From contig NZ_JAFLRF010000011.1 in assembly GCF_017315705.1 (NCBI RefSeq), positions 1-64,000 on the forward strand: DNA of 64,000 bases. Reading direction: 5' to 3'. The stretch comes from Trinickia mobilis. GTDB lineage: Bacteria; Pseudomonadota; Gammaproteobacteria; Burkholderiales; Burkholderiaceae. This document shows positions 15,583 to 24,788 of the stretch, piece after piece. The notes under the pieces were generated by a model, which saw nothing but the letters and a program-made list of their open reading frames with translations, was not told the DNA's origin and did not search any database. Both the position numbers and the translations under genes were made by a program. Each line of letters opens with the position of its first letter. Within the stretch, counting starts at the first letter, position 1.

Positions 15583-17051
15583 ACTGCCTCCCCGATTCCG
15601 GAGGCGCGTGCCGCGGCCTCGCCCGACGCGGCGGATGCGTCCGCCGCCGTGTCGGACTGCGCGCGCCACACCTCCATCCATGCTTCCAGATAGTTGGTGT
15701 GATAGCGCCCCGCACGCACGTCGTCGTCGGCAAGCAGCGCCAGATGCAACGGCGCTGTTGTCTTGACGCCGCCGATGTGCAGTTCGCGCAGCGCACGGAC
15801 GAGCCGCCCGATCGCGGCCGGCCGGCTTTCGTCGTGCACGATCAGCTTGGCGAGCAGCGAATCGTAGAACGGCGGCACGCTGTAGCCCGGATAAAGCAGT
15901 GAATCGATGCGCACGCCCGGCCCGGCCGGCCACACCAGCTCGTCGATGCGGCCGGGGTTCGGGCGGAAGTCCTGCCTCGGGTCTTCCGCATTGATCCGGC
16001 ATTCGAGGGCCACGCCGCGCAGCACGATGTCGTCCTGCGTGAAGCGCAACGGCTCGCCGTCCGCGATCCGCAGGGTCTCCCGCACCAGGTCGATGCCGGT
16101 GATCGCCTCGGTCACCGGATGTTCAACCTGGATGCGTGTGTTCATTTCGATGAAGTAGAACTCGCCGCGCACCTCGTCGAACAGATATTCCAGCGTGCCT
16201 GCACTGCGATATCCGACCTGCCGGGCAAGGCTCGTCGCGGAGGCGCACAATGCGGCGCGCACTTCGGGCGTCAGCGACGGCGACGGCGCTTCCTCGAAAA
16301 TCTTCTGGCGCCGCCGCTGCAGCGAGCACTCCCGCTCGAACAAGTGGACGACGTCGTTGCCGTCGCCGAGCACCTGCACCTCGATGTGCCGCGCGCGCGC
16401 AATGAAGCGCTCCAGATAGACGCCGCCGTCGCCGAATGCCGCCTGCGCCTCGCGCTGCGCAAGCGGTAGTTCGGCATCGAGTTGCATCGCATCGTGCGCG
16501 ACGCGGATGCCGCGTCCGCCACCGCCCGCAGCCGCCTTGATCATGACCGGATAGCCAATGCGCGCGGCCACGTCGCGCGCCTCTTCGAGCGACCTGACGA
16601 CGCCGTCGCTGCCGGGCACGGTCGGCACGTTCGCGCGCTGCGCGGTCTCTCTCGCGCGCGCCTTGTCGCCCATGGTCGCGATCACCTGCGACGAGGGTCC
16701 GACGAAGATCAGGTCCGCTGCCTCGACCTGCGCCGCAAAGCCGGCATTCTCCGACAGGAAGCCATAGCCCGGATGAATCGCGTCGGCCCCACACTGTTGC
16801 GCGGCCGCCAAAATCGCGGCCGGGTTGAGATAGCTCTTCGCCGCGTGCGACGCGCCGATAGGCACCGCCTCGTCGGCCATGCGCGCGGCGAGGCTATCGC
16901 GATCCGCGTCGCTGACCACGGCCACTGCGCGCATCCCCAGCTCCTGTACGGCGCGAATCACGCGCACAGCGATCTCGCCACGGTTCGCGACCAGGACGGT
17001 CCGGATACGCGCGGGGCGGTAGAACGAAAGTGTGGAATCTCCCGTACCCAT
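15579..17051 (-). CDS. Biotin carboxylase subunit (AccC-like)
   Basis: A 490-residue ATP-grasp enzyme that carboxylates biotin with bicarbonate and ATP. The N-terminal domain opens VLVANRGEIAVRVIRAVQEL. The ATP-grasp loop is KAAAGGGGRGIRVA. The active-site region has ERDCS-like FERECSLQRRRQKIFEEAPS and the signature MNTRIQVEHPVTEAITGIDL. About 40 C-terminal residues beyond the usual AccC end are Ala-rich. It sits between BCCP and pxpB with 5-nt and 4-nt junctions, so it is dedicated to this operon and is not the housekeeping acetyl-CoA carboxylase subunit. Confidence 0.93.
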   Translation of the reverse strand: MGTGDSTLSFYRPARIRTVLVANRGEIAVRVIRAVQELGMRAVAVVSDADRDSLAARMADEAVPIGASHAAKSYLNPAAILAAAQQCGADAIHPGYGFLSENAGFAAQVEAADLIFVGPSSQVIATMGDKARARETAQRANVPTVPGSDGVVRSLEEARDVAARIGYPVMIKAAAGGGGRGIRVAHDAMQLDAELPLAQREAQAAFGDGGVYLERFIARARHIEVQVLGDGNDVVHLFERECSLQRRRQKIFEEAPSPSLTPEVRAALCASATSLARQVGYRSAGTLEYLFDEVRGEFYFIEMNTRIQVEHPVTEAITGIDLVRETLRIADGEPLRFTQDDIVLRGVALECRINAEDPRQDFRPNPGRIDELVWPAGPGVRIDSLLYPGYSVPPFYDSLLAKLIVHDESRPAAIGRLVRALRELHIGGVKTTAPLHLALLADDDVRAGRYHTNYLEAWMEVWRAQSDTAADASAASGEAAARASGIGEAV

Positions 17052-17056
17052 CGCGC

Positions 17057-17299
17057 TTACTCCTCGACCCGCAGCAGAACCTGCCCCGCATCCACCGGCT
17101 CGCCGTCTTCGACGAGAATCTCGGTCACGCGGCCCGCCACGCCGGCTTCAATCTCCGTGAACTGTTTCATCACCTCCACGAGCCCCACCACAGCGCCGCT
17201 CTGGACCACCGATTCGGCCTCGACGTAATAATCGGCATCGGGCGACGGACGCCGATAGAACGTTCCCGGCAGGGGGCTGACGATATCGTGTAATGCCAT
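17057..17299 (-). CDS. Biotin carboxyl carrier protein, short form
   Basis: An 80-residue free biotinyl domain with VEVMKQFTEIEAGVAGRVTE; Lys45 is the predicted biotinylation site. The usual AMKM is VMKQ here, as seen in other pathway-specific carriers. It lacks the long Pro/Ala linker of AccB. It is placed between pxpA (25 bp upstream) and the biotin carboxylase (5 bp downstream). The ATG at 17299 starts ALHDIVSPLPGTFYRRPSPD, a typical lipoyl/biotinyl beginning. Confidence 0.9.
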   Translation of the reverse strand: MALHDIVSPLPGTFYRRPSPDADYYVEAESVVQSGAVVGLVEVMKQFTEIEAGVAGRVTEILVEDGEPVDAGQVLLRVEE

Positions 17300-17324
17300 C
17301 TGTGCATGCTCCTCGAATCTGATG

Positions 17325-18101
17325 TCAGACCGCAACCGGCAACGGCGCCGCGATGCGGATGTCGTGCCGCGTCAGCGCGTTGCGGGTCGCACCGACCAGT
17401 TGCAAGGCTCCCGGCGTGTCGCTGTGGATGCAGACCGAATCGAAGTCGATGTCGATGTCGTCCCCGTCGACGGTCGACACCCGGCCGTCGACGCACGCGC
17501 GCAGCACCTTGTCGGCAACCTGCTGCGGATCGAGCCGAGCCACGCGGCGAGTAAAAACGATCGAGCCGGTGCGGTCGTAGTCGCGGTCGGCGTAGAACTC
17601 GCGGATCACCGGCTGGCCGAACTCGCGGGCCACCCGGCAGGTCACCGACGACTCCATGCAAAAGAGCAGCAACGTCGGATCGAGCCGCTGCAGCGTCTCG
17701 ACGAGCAGCCGCGACAACCCCTCGTCGCGCGCGGCGTGCATGTAGAGCGCCCCGTGCGGCTTCACGTGCTGCACGCTCACGCCGTGAAGGCGCGCGAACT
17801 CGCGCAGCGCGCCGAGCTGATACAGGATGTCGTTGACGAGCGCTTGCGGCGCCTCCCCAATGTGGCGGCGCCCGAACCCGGCGAGATCGCGAAAGCCTGG
17901 ATGCGCGCCGATACCGACGCCCGCTTCTTTCGCCATCTGGACCGTGCGCGCCATGATGTTCGGATCGCCGGCGTGAAAACCGGTGGCGATATTCGCCGAA
18001 CTGATGAGCGGCATGATCTCGTCGTCGACACCGTCACCAATCTTCCATGGGCCGAACCCTTCCCCCATATCGGAATTCAGGTCGACGCTGCGTTTCTTCA
18101 T
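17325..18101 (-). CDS. pxpA: LamB/YcsF family protein, 5-oxoprolinase subunit A-like
   Basis: A 258-residue protein of the LamB/YcsF family with [65 protein letters not shown] and [11 protein letters not shown], all in the expected order. In PxpABC this subunit hydrolyses or supports hydrolysis of the activated lactam ring. It is the first gene of the operon. The ATG at 18101 was chosen because homologues start MKK-x-VDLN here. The AHS1/AHS2 pair encoded in the same operon supports a complete lactamase or amidolyase-like complex. Confidence 0.92.
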   Translation of the reverse strand: MKKRSVDLNSDMGEGFGPWKIGDGVDDEIMPLISSANIATGFHAGDPNIMARTVQMAKEAGVGIGAHPGFRDLAGFGRRHIGEAPQALVNDILYQLGALREFARLHGVSVQHVKPHGALYMHAARDEGLSRLLVETLQRLDPTLLLFCMESSVTCRVAREFGQPVIREFYADRDYDRTGSIVFTRRVARLDPQQVADKVLRACVDGRVSTVDGDDIDIDFDSVCIHSDTPGALQLVGATRNALTRHDIRIAAPLPVAV

Positions 18102-18333
18102 ACTCGATATCTCCCGGATCAGGGGCCGGCGCACTGAGGAACGCACGCTGCGACCGTATGGAAACACAGATTAGCCGGGCGATCCTCGTCAAAATAGTTC
18201 GATTTTTGGATGGCTTGATATCTGTTTTATCGATATTTCCGCCCGGCGGACGGGCGTGCCTTGCCGGCCTCCAGCAAGCCGGCTGCCGCGTCATCAGGCG
18301 GCAACGTGCATGCCCCGATCAACTGATAAGATA

Positions 18334-18347
18334 ATTCGAATCCGAAT
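18334..18347. promoter_or_regulatory. Inverted repeat ATTCG-N4-CGAAT in the divergent pxp/lysR region
   Basis: This short dyad lies 22 bp before the LysR start, in the AT-rich 266-bp spacer between the divergent lysR and pxpA genes. Its form resembles a LysR-type T-N11-A binding site. Autoregulation of lysR and control of the operon are inferred. Confidence 0.4.
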
Positions 18348-18368
18348 ATCGATTTTTTTGAGGTCGAC

Positions 18369-19286
18369 ATGGCGCTGACCCTCAGGCAGCTCAAGTACTT
18401 CGTCGCCACCGCCGAACTCGGACAGATCTCGCAGGCAGCGATCCAGTTGACGATCTCGCAATCCGCAGTCACCAGCGCGATCAAGGACCTGGAAGACAGC
18501 CTCGGCACCCAGCTCTTCATGCGCACCGCGACCGGTGTCACGCTGACCAACACGGGACGGCGCTTTCTCAATCAGGCATACACGATCCTCTCGTCGGTCG
18601 ACGAGGCGATGCGTATCCCGAACCTCGAAAGCACGCTGACCGGCACGCTCGCCGTTGCCGCCACTTACACGGTGCTCGGCTACTTCCTGCCGCACCACAT
18701 CCTGCGTCTGAACACGCTATACCCACGGCTGACGATCCAGTTGCACGAACTGAACCGCGAATCGATCGAGGAAGGCCTGATCGCCGGCCGCTACGACATG
18801 GCAGTCCTGCTCACGTCGAATGTGTCGAATCCCGAACTCGTGCTGGAGCCGGTGATTCATTCGGTCCGCCGTCTGTGGGTGGGGGCTCATCATCCGCTGC
18901 TGAAGCGGGAGAGCGTGACGATTGCCGACGTCGCGCCCGAACCGTTCGTCATGCTGACGGTCGATGAGGCCGCCTATACGGCGCTGCGCTATTGGAACGA
19001 CACCCCGTACCGTCCCAACGTGATACTGCGAACGTCATCGGTCGAGGCCGTGCGCAGCATGGTGGCCAACGGCAGCGGCGTCGCGATTCTTTCGGACATG
19101 GTCTACCGGCCGTGGTCGCTCGAAGGACGGCGCATCGAGACCATCCTGTTGCGCGACCCGGTACCGCCAATGAGCGTAGGCCTCGCATGGCGCAAAAATC
19201 TCGAGTTGAGTCCGGCAATGCATGCGGTACGGGAGTATTTCCGTCACACCTTTATGGAGCCGAGGACTACCGGAGGAAGCATCTGA
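18369..19286 (+). CDS. LysR-type transcriptional regulator
   Basis: A 305-residue LTTR. The N-terminal winged helix reads LRQLKYFVATAELGQISQAA and LTISQSAVTSAIKDLEDSLG. The effector-binding domain begins about residue 92 (TGTLAVAATYTVLGYFLPHH). It is divergent from the pxpA operon, the classical arrangement for a pathway-specific LysR activator, so its likely inducer is the lactam or ureide substrate or a breakdown product. GAGG lies 5 nt before the ATG. Confidence 0.92.
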   Translation: MALTLRQLKYFVATAELGQISQAAIQLTISQSAVTSAIKDLEDSLGTQLFMRTATGVTLTNTGRRFLNQAYTILSSVDEAMRIPNLESTLTGTLAVAATYTVLGYFLPHHILRLNTLYPRLTIQLHELNRESIEEGLIAGRYDMAVLLTSNVSNPELVLEPVIHSVRRLWVGAHHPLLKRESVTIADVAPEPFVMLTVDEAAYTALRYWNDTPYRPNVILRTSSVEAVRSMVANGSGVAILSDMVYRPWSLEGRRIETILLRDPVPPMSVGLAWRKNLELSPAMHAVREYFRHTFMEPRTTGGSI

Positions 19287-19504
19287 ACGCGGCGCCACGT
19301 CTACGGCAGCTTTCTGTGCGCAACGGCCATTCACGCCGTAAAGTCGGACGGGAAGTCGTCGGCCGTTGCGGACAGTCGCGGAGGATACTCGGCCGGATCG
19401 GCTACCCGATGGCATGGCATCGGCTTTGACCTGTCTCACCCGAACTTCGCCCGGCGACTCGCGGGCGCAATTGCTAAACGCGTATAAATTGCCGGAAGCC
19501 GCCT

Positions 19505-20278
19505 TCACTCAGATGCCGCGAAAAACCCCAGGTATTCGAAGTCCGCAGTACGGTTCGCATGGACGAGGGAACCGAGCGCGCCAGCCGACACAAGGGTATC
19601 GACCATCGCTCGGCGGTTGGATATGAAACGCCACGTCGATGACAGCGTGGGCACGGCAGGTTCGCTGCTAGCCTGATGTAGCGCTGCCAGCAGATCGACG
19701 CGATCAGGTGAATAGGCGACAAAGCCTTCATTCCACATCGCAGCGCGATCGATATCCAGCAATGCACACACCTGCTGCTTGATGGGGACTTCGTTCGCGT
19801 CGGTATCGCGCGACTGCTTGATCAGCGGCAGGATGCTCGCGTCGACCAGCTTGCCGGTACGCAGCAGCGGCGGCAATCCAGGCGTCCACGCTTCAGGCGG
19901 ACAGGCCTTGTGCATCGGCGTCAGCTCGACGAATGGACTGATTTCCGCCGGATAGATTCGGCACACCAGAGGCCTTTGCTCATAGATACCGCAGCGCATG
20001 TCGGGCTGGAGGTTCGGGCATGGGCCCGTGTACGCAGCCGCCAGAATGGCCACGACCCTCGTGGGCAACGATCCGCTCATCGCGGCAAAGGAGCGACGAC
20101 GTCTATGCGCCGCCTGGAGGTCGTCCTCAGGTGGCTCCTCGGGCCACGGCGACGCGTCGCAGAGAATCTGCACGTCGTTGCCACGCTCCAGCCAGGCAAC
20201 CGCCTCCGTCACGGTCAACGGCAAACGCAGATCGTGACAACACTTGCCGCACATCGTGCACTCAAAATCGATATCCAT
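19505..20278 (-). CDS. YkgJ-family cysteine-cluster protein
   Basis: A 257-residue protein with the N-terminal motif CTMCGKCCHDLRLP (Cys8, 11, 14, 15) and later RCGIYEQRPLVCRIYP and HKACPPEAW. This is the zinc- or iron-chelating cysteine-cluster domain (YkgJ, PF03692). Its biochemical role is not established. It is soluble and has no signal peptide. It is transcribed away from acs, from a spacer that carries a large hairpin. Confidence 0.85.
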   Translation of the reverse strand: MDIDFECTMCGKCCHDLRLPLTVTEAVAWLERGNDVQILCDASPWPEEPPEDDLQAAHRRRRSFAAMSGSLPTRVVAILAAAYTGPCPNLQPDMRCGIYEQRPLVCRIYPAEISPFVELTPMHKACPPEAWTPGLPPLLRTGKLVDASILPLIKQSRDTDANEVPIKQQVCALLDIDRAAMWNEGFVAYSPDRVDLLAALHQASSEPAVPTLSSTWRFISNRRAMVDTLVSAGALGSLVHANRTADFEYLGFFAASE

Positions 20279-20331
20279 GCCTAATAGCCCTTGCGTCGCG
20301 CGACGCGTTCCGGTTGTCCAGTTTCATGCCC

Positions 20332-20420
20332 GGTAGCCACACGCGAGGGCGTCCGCCCTCCCATGTGGCTACCGTCAAGCCCAAGCAGCGGGGTTTAGTC
20401 GCTTGAAAGCGGCTGATCTT
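20332..20420 (+). repeat. Block of three stacked hairpins, IS200/IS605-end or structured-RNA-like
   Basis: The first hairpin pairs GGTAGCCACA (20332-20341) with TGTGGCTACC (20364-20373), with an inner stem GAGGGCG/GCCCTC. It is followed by AAGCCC-N7-GGGGTTT and AGTCGC-N6-GCGGCT. This series resembles the right-end hairpins of IS200/IS605 elements and the scaffold of their TnpB guide RNAs. No tnpB or tnpA gene is nearby. The block lies between divergent genes, so it is not a shared terminator. Confidence 0.45.
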
Positions 20421-20514
20421 ACAGGGAACTCGCTTTTTTTTTTGCGAATGCCAGTTGGCCTCGAGCCCCCCATCCCCCCGATCTCCATTCCCGAACAACG
20501 CGCACTCGCGATTT

Positions 20515-20533
20515 TATATCACGACATGATATA
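20515..20533. promoter_or_regulatory. Palindrome TATATCA-N5-TGATATA upstream of acs
   Basis: A perfect 7-bp dyad in an AT-rich patch 63 bp before the acs start. Its position suits an operator for a regulator of acetate metabolism. The regulator is not identifiable from the sequence. Confidence 0.45.
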
Positions 20534-20595
20534 ATCACGGTTGCCGACAGTACTGAAATAACGGGGGGACCCACCCCCTTCATAGGGAGTCTTCG

Positions 20596-22578
20596 ATGCC
20601 GGCCATTGAATCAGTTCTGCATGAACGCCGGGTTTTCCCGCCGAGCGCCGCCGCAAGCGCCAATGCGGCAATCTTCGGTATGGATGCCTATCGCGCGCTG
20701 GTTGCCGAAGCCGAACGCGATTACGAGGGGTTCTGGGCGCGCCTTGCACGCGAAACGCTCGAATGGCGAAAACCGTTCTCCTCGGTGCTCGATGCCTCCG
20801 ACGCGCCCTTCTACAAGTGGTTCGCCGACGGCGAGCTGAACGTCTCCTACAACTGCCTCGATCGCCAGGTCCAAAACGGCAACGCCGAGAAAACGGCGAT
20901 CATCTTCGAGGCCGACGACGGCGCGGTCACGACCGTCACTTACCGGGAGCTGCTGCAACGCGTCTGCGAATTCGCCAACGCCCTGCGCTCGCGAGGGGTG
21001 AAGAAAGGCGAGCGGATCGTCATCTATATGCCGATGTCGATCGAAGGCATCGTCGCGATGCAGGCCTGCGCCCGCATCGGCGCGACGCACTCGGTCGTAT
21101 TCGGCGGCTTCTCCGCGAAGTCGCTCAACGAACGCATTGCCGATGCCAGTGCCGTCGCGGTCATCACGGCCGACGAACAGATGCGCGGCGGAAGAGCCAT
21201 ACCGCTCAAGAACATCGCCGACGAAGCACTCGCAATGGGCGGCTGCGACACCGTGAAAGACGTGATCGTCTATCGGCGCAGCGGCGGCAAGGTCGCTTGG
21301 AACGAGGCACGCGACCTCTGGTGGCACGAGCTGACGGAGAACCAGCCCGGCACGTGCGAACCCGAATGGGTCGGCGCGGAACACCCGCTCTATATCCTCT
21401 ATACGTCCGGCTCGACAGGCAAACCCAAGGGAGTCCAGCACAGCAGCGGCGGCTATCTGCTGTGGGCCGCGCTGACGATGAAATGGGTCTTCGACTTGAA
21501 GCCCAAAGATGTGTTCTGGTGCACCGCCGACATCGGCTGGGTGACGGGACACACCTACATCGCCTACGGACCGACCGCCGTGGGCGCCACGCAGATCATG
21601 TTCGAAGGCACGCCGACCTATCCGCATGCGGGCCGCTTCTGGGAAATGATCGGCCGGCACGGGGTGACGGTGTTCTACACCGCGCCGACCGCGATCCGCT
21701 CGCTGATCAAGCTGTCCGCGGCCGAACCGAGAGTCCAGCCGAAGCGCTTTGACCTGTCGAGCCTTCGCATCATCGGCACAGTAGGCGAGCCGATCAATCC
21801 GGAGGCCTGGATCTGGTACTACGAGAATGTCGGCGGCGGGCGCTGTCCGGTCGTCGATACCTGGTGGCAAACCGAAACGGGCGGCCAGATGATCTCGCCG
21901 CTGCCGGGCGCCACGCCGCTCGTGCCTGGTTCGTGCACGTTGCCGCTGCCGGGGATCATGGCGACGGTCGTCGACGATGCTGGCGCGGAAGTCCCGCCCG
22001 GCGAGGGCGGCATGCTGGTCGTCAAAAAGCCCTGGCCGGCCATGCTGCGCACCATCTGGGGCGACCCCGAACGCTTCAAGCGAACCTATTTCCCGGCCGA
22101 GCTCGGCGGCCAGGTCTACTTGGCCGGCGACGGCGCCGTGCGCGACAAGGACACGGGCTATTTCACGATCGTCGGGCGCATCGACGATGTGCTCAACGTC
22201 TCCGGCCACCGGCTCGGCACGATGGAAATCGAGTCTGCGCTGGTAGCGAATCCGGACGTGGCGGAGGCCGCGGCGGTCGGCCGGCCGGATGAAACGACGG
22301 GCGAAGCCGTGGTGGCGTTCGTCGTGCTCAAGAGGAAGCGGCCGGAAGGCGACGAGGCGACGCAAATCGCGGACGAACTGCGTGCCTGGGTGGCCAAGGA
22401 AATCGGGCCGTTCGCGAAGCCGAAGGAAATCCGCTTCGGCGAGAACCTTCCCAAGACGCGCTCAGGCAAGATCATGCGGCGCCTGTTGCGCTCGCTCGCA
22501 AAGGGCGAAGCGATCACGCAAGACGTGTCGACGCTGGAGAACGCCGCAATACTCGACCAGTTGGGCGAGTCGCGCTGA
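20596..22578 (+). CDS. acs: Acetyl-CoA synthetase
   Basis: A 660-residue AMP-forming acetate-CoA ligase, the usual Acs length. It has the adenylate-forming motif [11 protein letters not shown] near residue 268, [10 protein letters not shown] near 420, and the C-terminal [10 protein letters not shown] with the acetylation-sensitive catalytic lysine near 619. It converts acetate, ATP and CoA to acetyl-CoA in the cytoplasm. GGGAG lies before the ATG. It is co-transcribed with the SatP-type transporter 11 bp downstream, so the pair takes up and activates acetate. Confidence 0.96.
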   Translation: MPAIESVLHERRVFPPSAAASANAAIFGMDAYRALVAEAERDYEGFWARLARETLEWRKPFSSVLDASDAPFYKWFADGELNVSYNCLDRQVQNGNAEKTAIIFEADDGAVTTVTYRELLQRVCEFANALRSRGVKKGERIVIYMPMSIEGIVAMQACARIGATHSVVFGGFSAKSLNERIADASAVAVITADEQMRGGRAIPLKNIADEALAMGGCDTVKDVIVYRRSGGKVAWNEARDLWWHELTENQPGTCEPEWVGAEHPLYILYTSGSTGKPKGVQHSSGGYLLWAALTMKWVFDLKPKDVFWCTADIGWVTGHTYIAYGPTAVGATQIMFEGTPTYPHAGRFWEMIGRHGVTVFYTAPTAIRSLIKLSAAEPRVQPKRFDLSSLRIIGTVGEPINPEAWIWYYENVGGGRCPVVDTWWQTETGGQMISPLPGATPLVPGSCTLPLPGIMATVVDDAGAEVPPGEGGMLVVKKPWPAMLRTIWGDPERFKRTYFPAELGGQVYLAGDGAVRDKDTGYFTIVGRIDDVLNVSGHRLGTMEIESALVANPDVAEAAAVGRPDETTGEAVVAFVVLKRKRPEGDEATQIADELRAWVAKEIGPFAKPKEIRFGENLPKTRSGKIMRRLLRSLAKGEAITQDVSTLENAAILDQLGESR

Positions 22579-22589
22579 TGGAGGTAGAC

Positions 22590-23195
22590 ATGAATGCTGC
22601 TGTTACAGAGGAAAAGAAGGTCGCTGACAAGGTAAGTGTGCGTTTTCCGAATCCGGCACCGCTTGGTTTGGCGGGCTTCGCCATGACGACATGGCTATTG
22701 AGCATGATCAACGCAGGCTGGTTTTCGGCGGATGCCATGGGCCCGGTGCTCGCCGTCGCGCTCGCATACGGCGGCACGGCCCAGGCCATCGCCGGCGTGA
22801 TGGAATTGCCGCGCGGCAACACGTTCGGCGCCACCGCGTTCCTGAGCTTCGGCGCGTTCTGGTGGTCGTTTGCGCTGTTCGTGCTGTTTCTGCATGACAA
22901 GGTGCCCGCAGGGATGGTCGGCTGGTACCTGTTTGTCTGGGGAGTCTTTACGCTTTACATGTGGTTCGGGACGTTCCGGTCCCCGGTTGCGCTGCAGTTG
23001 ATCTTTCTCGCGCTGTGGATCACGTTCTTCCTGCTCGCAATCGGCGAATGGACGGCAATGGGCTGGCTGCACAAGGCCGGCGGCTATACGGGCCTGATCA
23101 CGGGCGTGATCGCTTTCTATTTATCCGCGGCCGATATCATCAACGAAGCCTATCGTCGGACTGTGCTGCCAGTCGGTGCGCCTAGCGCCCCCTAG
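22590..23195 (+). CDS. satP: Acetate uptake transporter, SatP/GPR1/FUN34/YaaH family
   Basis: A 201-residue protein with six predicted membrane helices and the family signature NPAPLGL near residue 22. It imports acetate or succinate with protons in characterised relatives. The ATG at 22590 is chosen because GGAGGT (22580-22585) precedes it correctly; the upstream ATG at 22578 overlaps the acs stop and contains that ribosome site. The location behind acs supports acetate as the substrate. A strong terminator follows. Confidence 0.92.
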   Translation: MNAAVTEEKKVADKVSVRFPNPAPLGLAGFAMTTWLLSMINAGWFSADAMGPVLAVALAYGGTAQAIAGVMELPRGNTFGATAFLSFGAFWWSFALFVLFLHDKVPAGMVGWYLFVWGVFTLYMWFGTFRSPVALQLIFLALWITFFLLAIGEWTAMGWLHKAGGYTGLITGVIAFYLSAADIINEAYRRTVLPVGAPSAP

Positions 23196-23224
23196 CTCGA
23201 CTCGATAAGGTTCGACGTTTGAGC

Positions 23225-23258
23225 GGGCCGGTTGGCGAAAGCCGACTGGCCTTTTTTT
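23225..23258 (+). terminator. Rho-independent terminator after acs-satP
   Basis: GGCCGGTTGGC-GAAA-GCCGACTGGCC forms a stable stem with a GNRA-type loop, followed by seven or more T residues. It ends the acs-satP transcript. Confidence 0.85.
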
Positions 23259-23483
23259 CCCTCGACGGACGATGGCCGCGAGCGACGAACCGTGCCACTG
23301 CGTCCGGGCCGAGCCGCCGCCGCTCACCCAGCGCTCGCCGCCGCTCCATTGTTCCGTTTCGGACAACAGTGAATTCGAATTCTAGGTATTCACCCTAATC
23401 GCCAGTCCTCCTAGACTATGGTCATCAGCTACACGCAACTGTGTTCGTAGCTCTGGACAAAACAATCTTCGGAGGTAGTCGTC

Positions 23484-23807
23484 ATGAAATCGCTGATCAA
23501 AGCTGTCGCAGTTGCCCTCGTTCTCGCCGCACCGGTCGTTTCGTTCGCGCAGTCCAATGAGCCGGTCACCCGCGCGCAAGTTCGCGCCGATCTCGTTCAA
23601 GTGGAAAAGGCGGGCTACAACCCGCTCGATTGGATGCACTATCCGGAAAACATCCAGGCGGCTGAAGCCCGAGTGGCCGCGCAGAAAGGCGCGGCCGCCG
23701 ATACGACGGGTTACGGCCCGGCCGTCACCGCCGCGTCGCAGACCGGTCAACGCGGCGAAGTGACCGTGAGCTCCTACTCGGCTCCGGTCGCCTACGTCGG
23801 CCGCTAA
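23484..23807 (+). CDS. DUF4148 small secreted protein
   Basis: A 107-residue protein with a Sec signal peptide (SLIKAVAVALVLAAPVVSFA, cleavage before QSNEP). The DUF4148 core is VTRAQVRADLVQVEKAGYNP and a helix IQAAEARVAAQ. The family is largely confined to Burkholderia and relatives, and its function is unknown. GGAGGT precedes the ATG at ideal distance. A second member lies at 24486. Confidence 0.85.
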   Translation: MKSLIKAVAVALVLAAPVVSFAQSNEPVTRAQVRADLVQVEKAGYNPLDWMHYPENIQAAEARVAAQKGAAADTTGYGPAVTAASQTGQRGEVTVSSYSAPVAYVGR

Positions 23808-23873
23808 CTCGCGATCGACGCGACGCTCGAACGACGATCAACCGAGCGTTCGTCGGTAGGAAGGCCGAAAAGA

Positions 23874-23909
23874 AACAGGCCCGCGCTCTCAGGAGTCGCG
23901 GGCCTGTTT
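23874..23909 (+). terminator. Probable terminator after the DUF4148 gene
   Basis: AACAGGCCCGCG pairs with CGCGGGCCTGTT across an 11-nt loop and ends in a short T run. It follows the DUF4148 gene by 67 bp. Confidence 0.7.
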
Positions 23910-24022
23910 CGTTGAATCCGACACAACTCCGGCCTTCGGCATTCGCCCGCTTTTTCCGGCCTGAACCGGCTGCGGACCGTCGTCCCTTCGGCGTCTTTCC
24001 GCCGCCGCGCCCGCCCCGCTAG

Positions 24023-24229
24023 CTAGTCCGGAAGCGCTGCGATCGCATTCAGCAGATCGCAAACGAGCGATTCCTCCGCCGCGAGAAACGCCGGCGAATC
24101 CGGCTCGAAGTCTTCGTGGCACGGTTTGCCCTGCGCCTTGCGGATGGCCCGTACGCTCGTCGCCACGGCGCGCGCTTTGCGGTACAGCGCGTGATCCCAC
24201 GCCAGCAGAGGTTCGTTTTCGCTTTCCAT
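24023..24229 (-). CDS. Small hypothetical protein
   Basis: A 68-residue acidic and helical protein starting MESENEPLLAWDHALYRKAR and ending LVCDLLNAIAALPD. The start at 24229 is chosen for its codon character; the frame is open to 24277. No signal peptide, membrane segment or known motif is visible. It is convergent with the gene before it. Confidence 0.5.
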   Translation of the reverse strand: MESENEPLLAWDHALYRKARAVATSVRAIRKAQGKPCHEDFEPDSPAFLAAEESLVCDLLNAIAALPD

Positions 24230-24485
24230 ACCGAGGTTGTCGGCAACCGCTGGCAAAGCTTTAGCGCATCTCCGCATTTTCGAGGCGCTCGCCTAACGCC
24301 CGGGCGCGCGGCGAATTGCGGCCGTCGACGCCCAAATTAAAAAAACGTTAACGCGGCCGAAGCGGGGAAGACAAGCGCGCTTTGTATTCTGATCAGACAG
24401 TCTCCATCGCCGTTTTTTACTACGCACTGCGATGGAGCCTGATCGACTGTAAGGCGGTATGACACATAACATGGAGGAAGACATC

Positions 24486-24788
24486 ATGACGACCCGTCTC
24501 AAGCTTGCATTGCCGATTGCCTTGATGATGGCGAGCGCCGGCGCCGTTGCGGCTAGCCGGCTCACGCCGCAGGAGTGCAACGCATATCCGTTCACGCCGA
24601 CGCACGGTGCGCTCACCCAAGACGACCTGGCACGCGAACTCGCCGAACTCGAATCGGTCGGCTATCGGCCGAGCCTCGACAACTACTCGCTCGATATCAG
24701 CGATGCCAGGGCGCGGCTGAAAGCAGAGTACGCCAGGGATTGCTTGCCGAAGGGGACCACCGCGAGCCTTTCGTCGAGCAACGGTTGA
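24486..24788 (+). CDS. DUF4148-like small secreted protein
   Basis: A 100-residue protein with a signal peptide (TTRLKLALPIALMMASAGAV). The mature part has LTQDDLARELAELESVGYRP and ISDARARLKAEYARDC, matching the DUF4148 pattern of the protein at 23484. Two cysteines (in QECNAY and RDCLPK) could form a disulfide in the periplasm. GGAGGAAGACATC precedes the ATG. Function unknown. Confidence 0.75.
   Translation: MTTRLKLALPIALMMASAGAVAASRLTPQECNAYPFTPTHGALTQDDLARELAELESVGYRPSLDNYSLDISDARARLKAEYARDCLPKGTTASLSSSNG

Noticed and set aside
20611-22365. 584-codon minus-strand frame over acs
   Set aside because: Antisense shadow of acetyl-CoA synthetase with no start or family resemblance.
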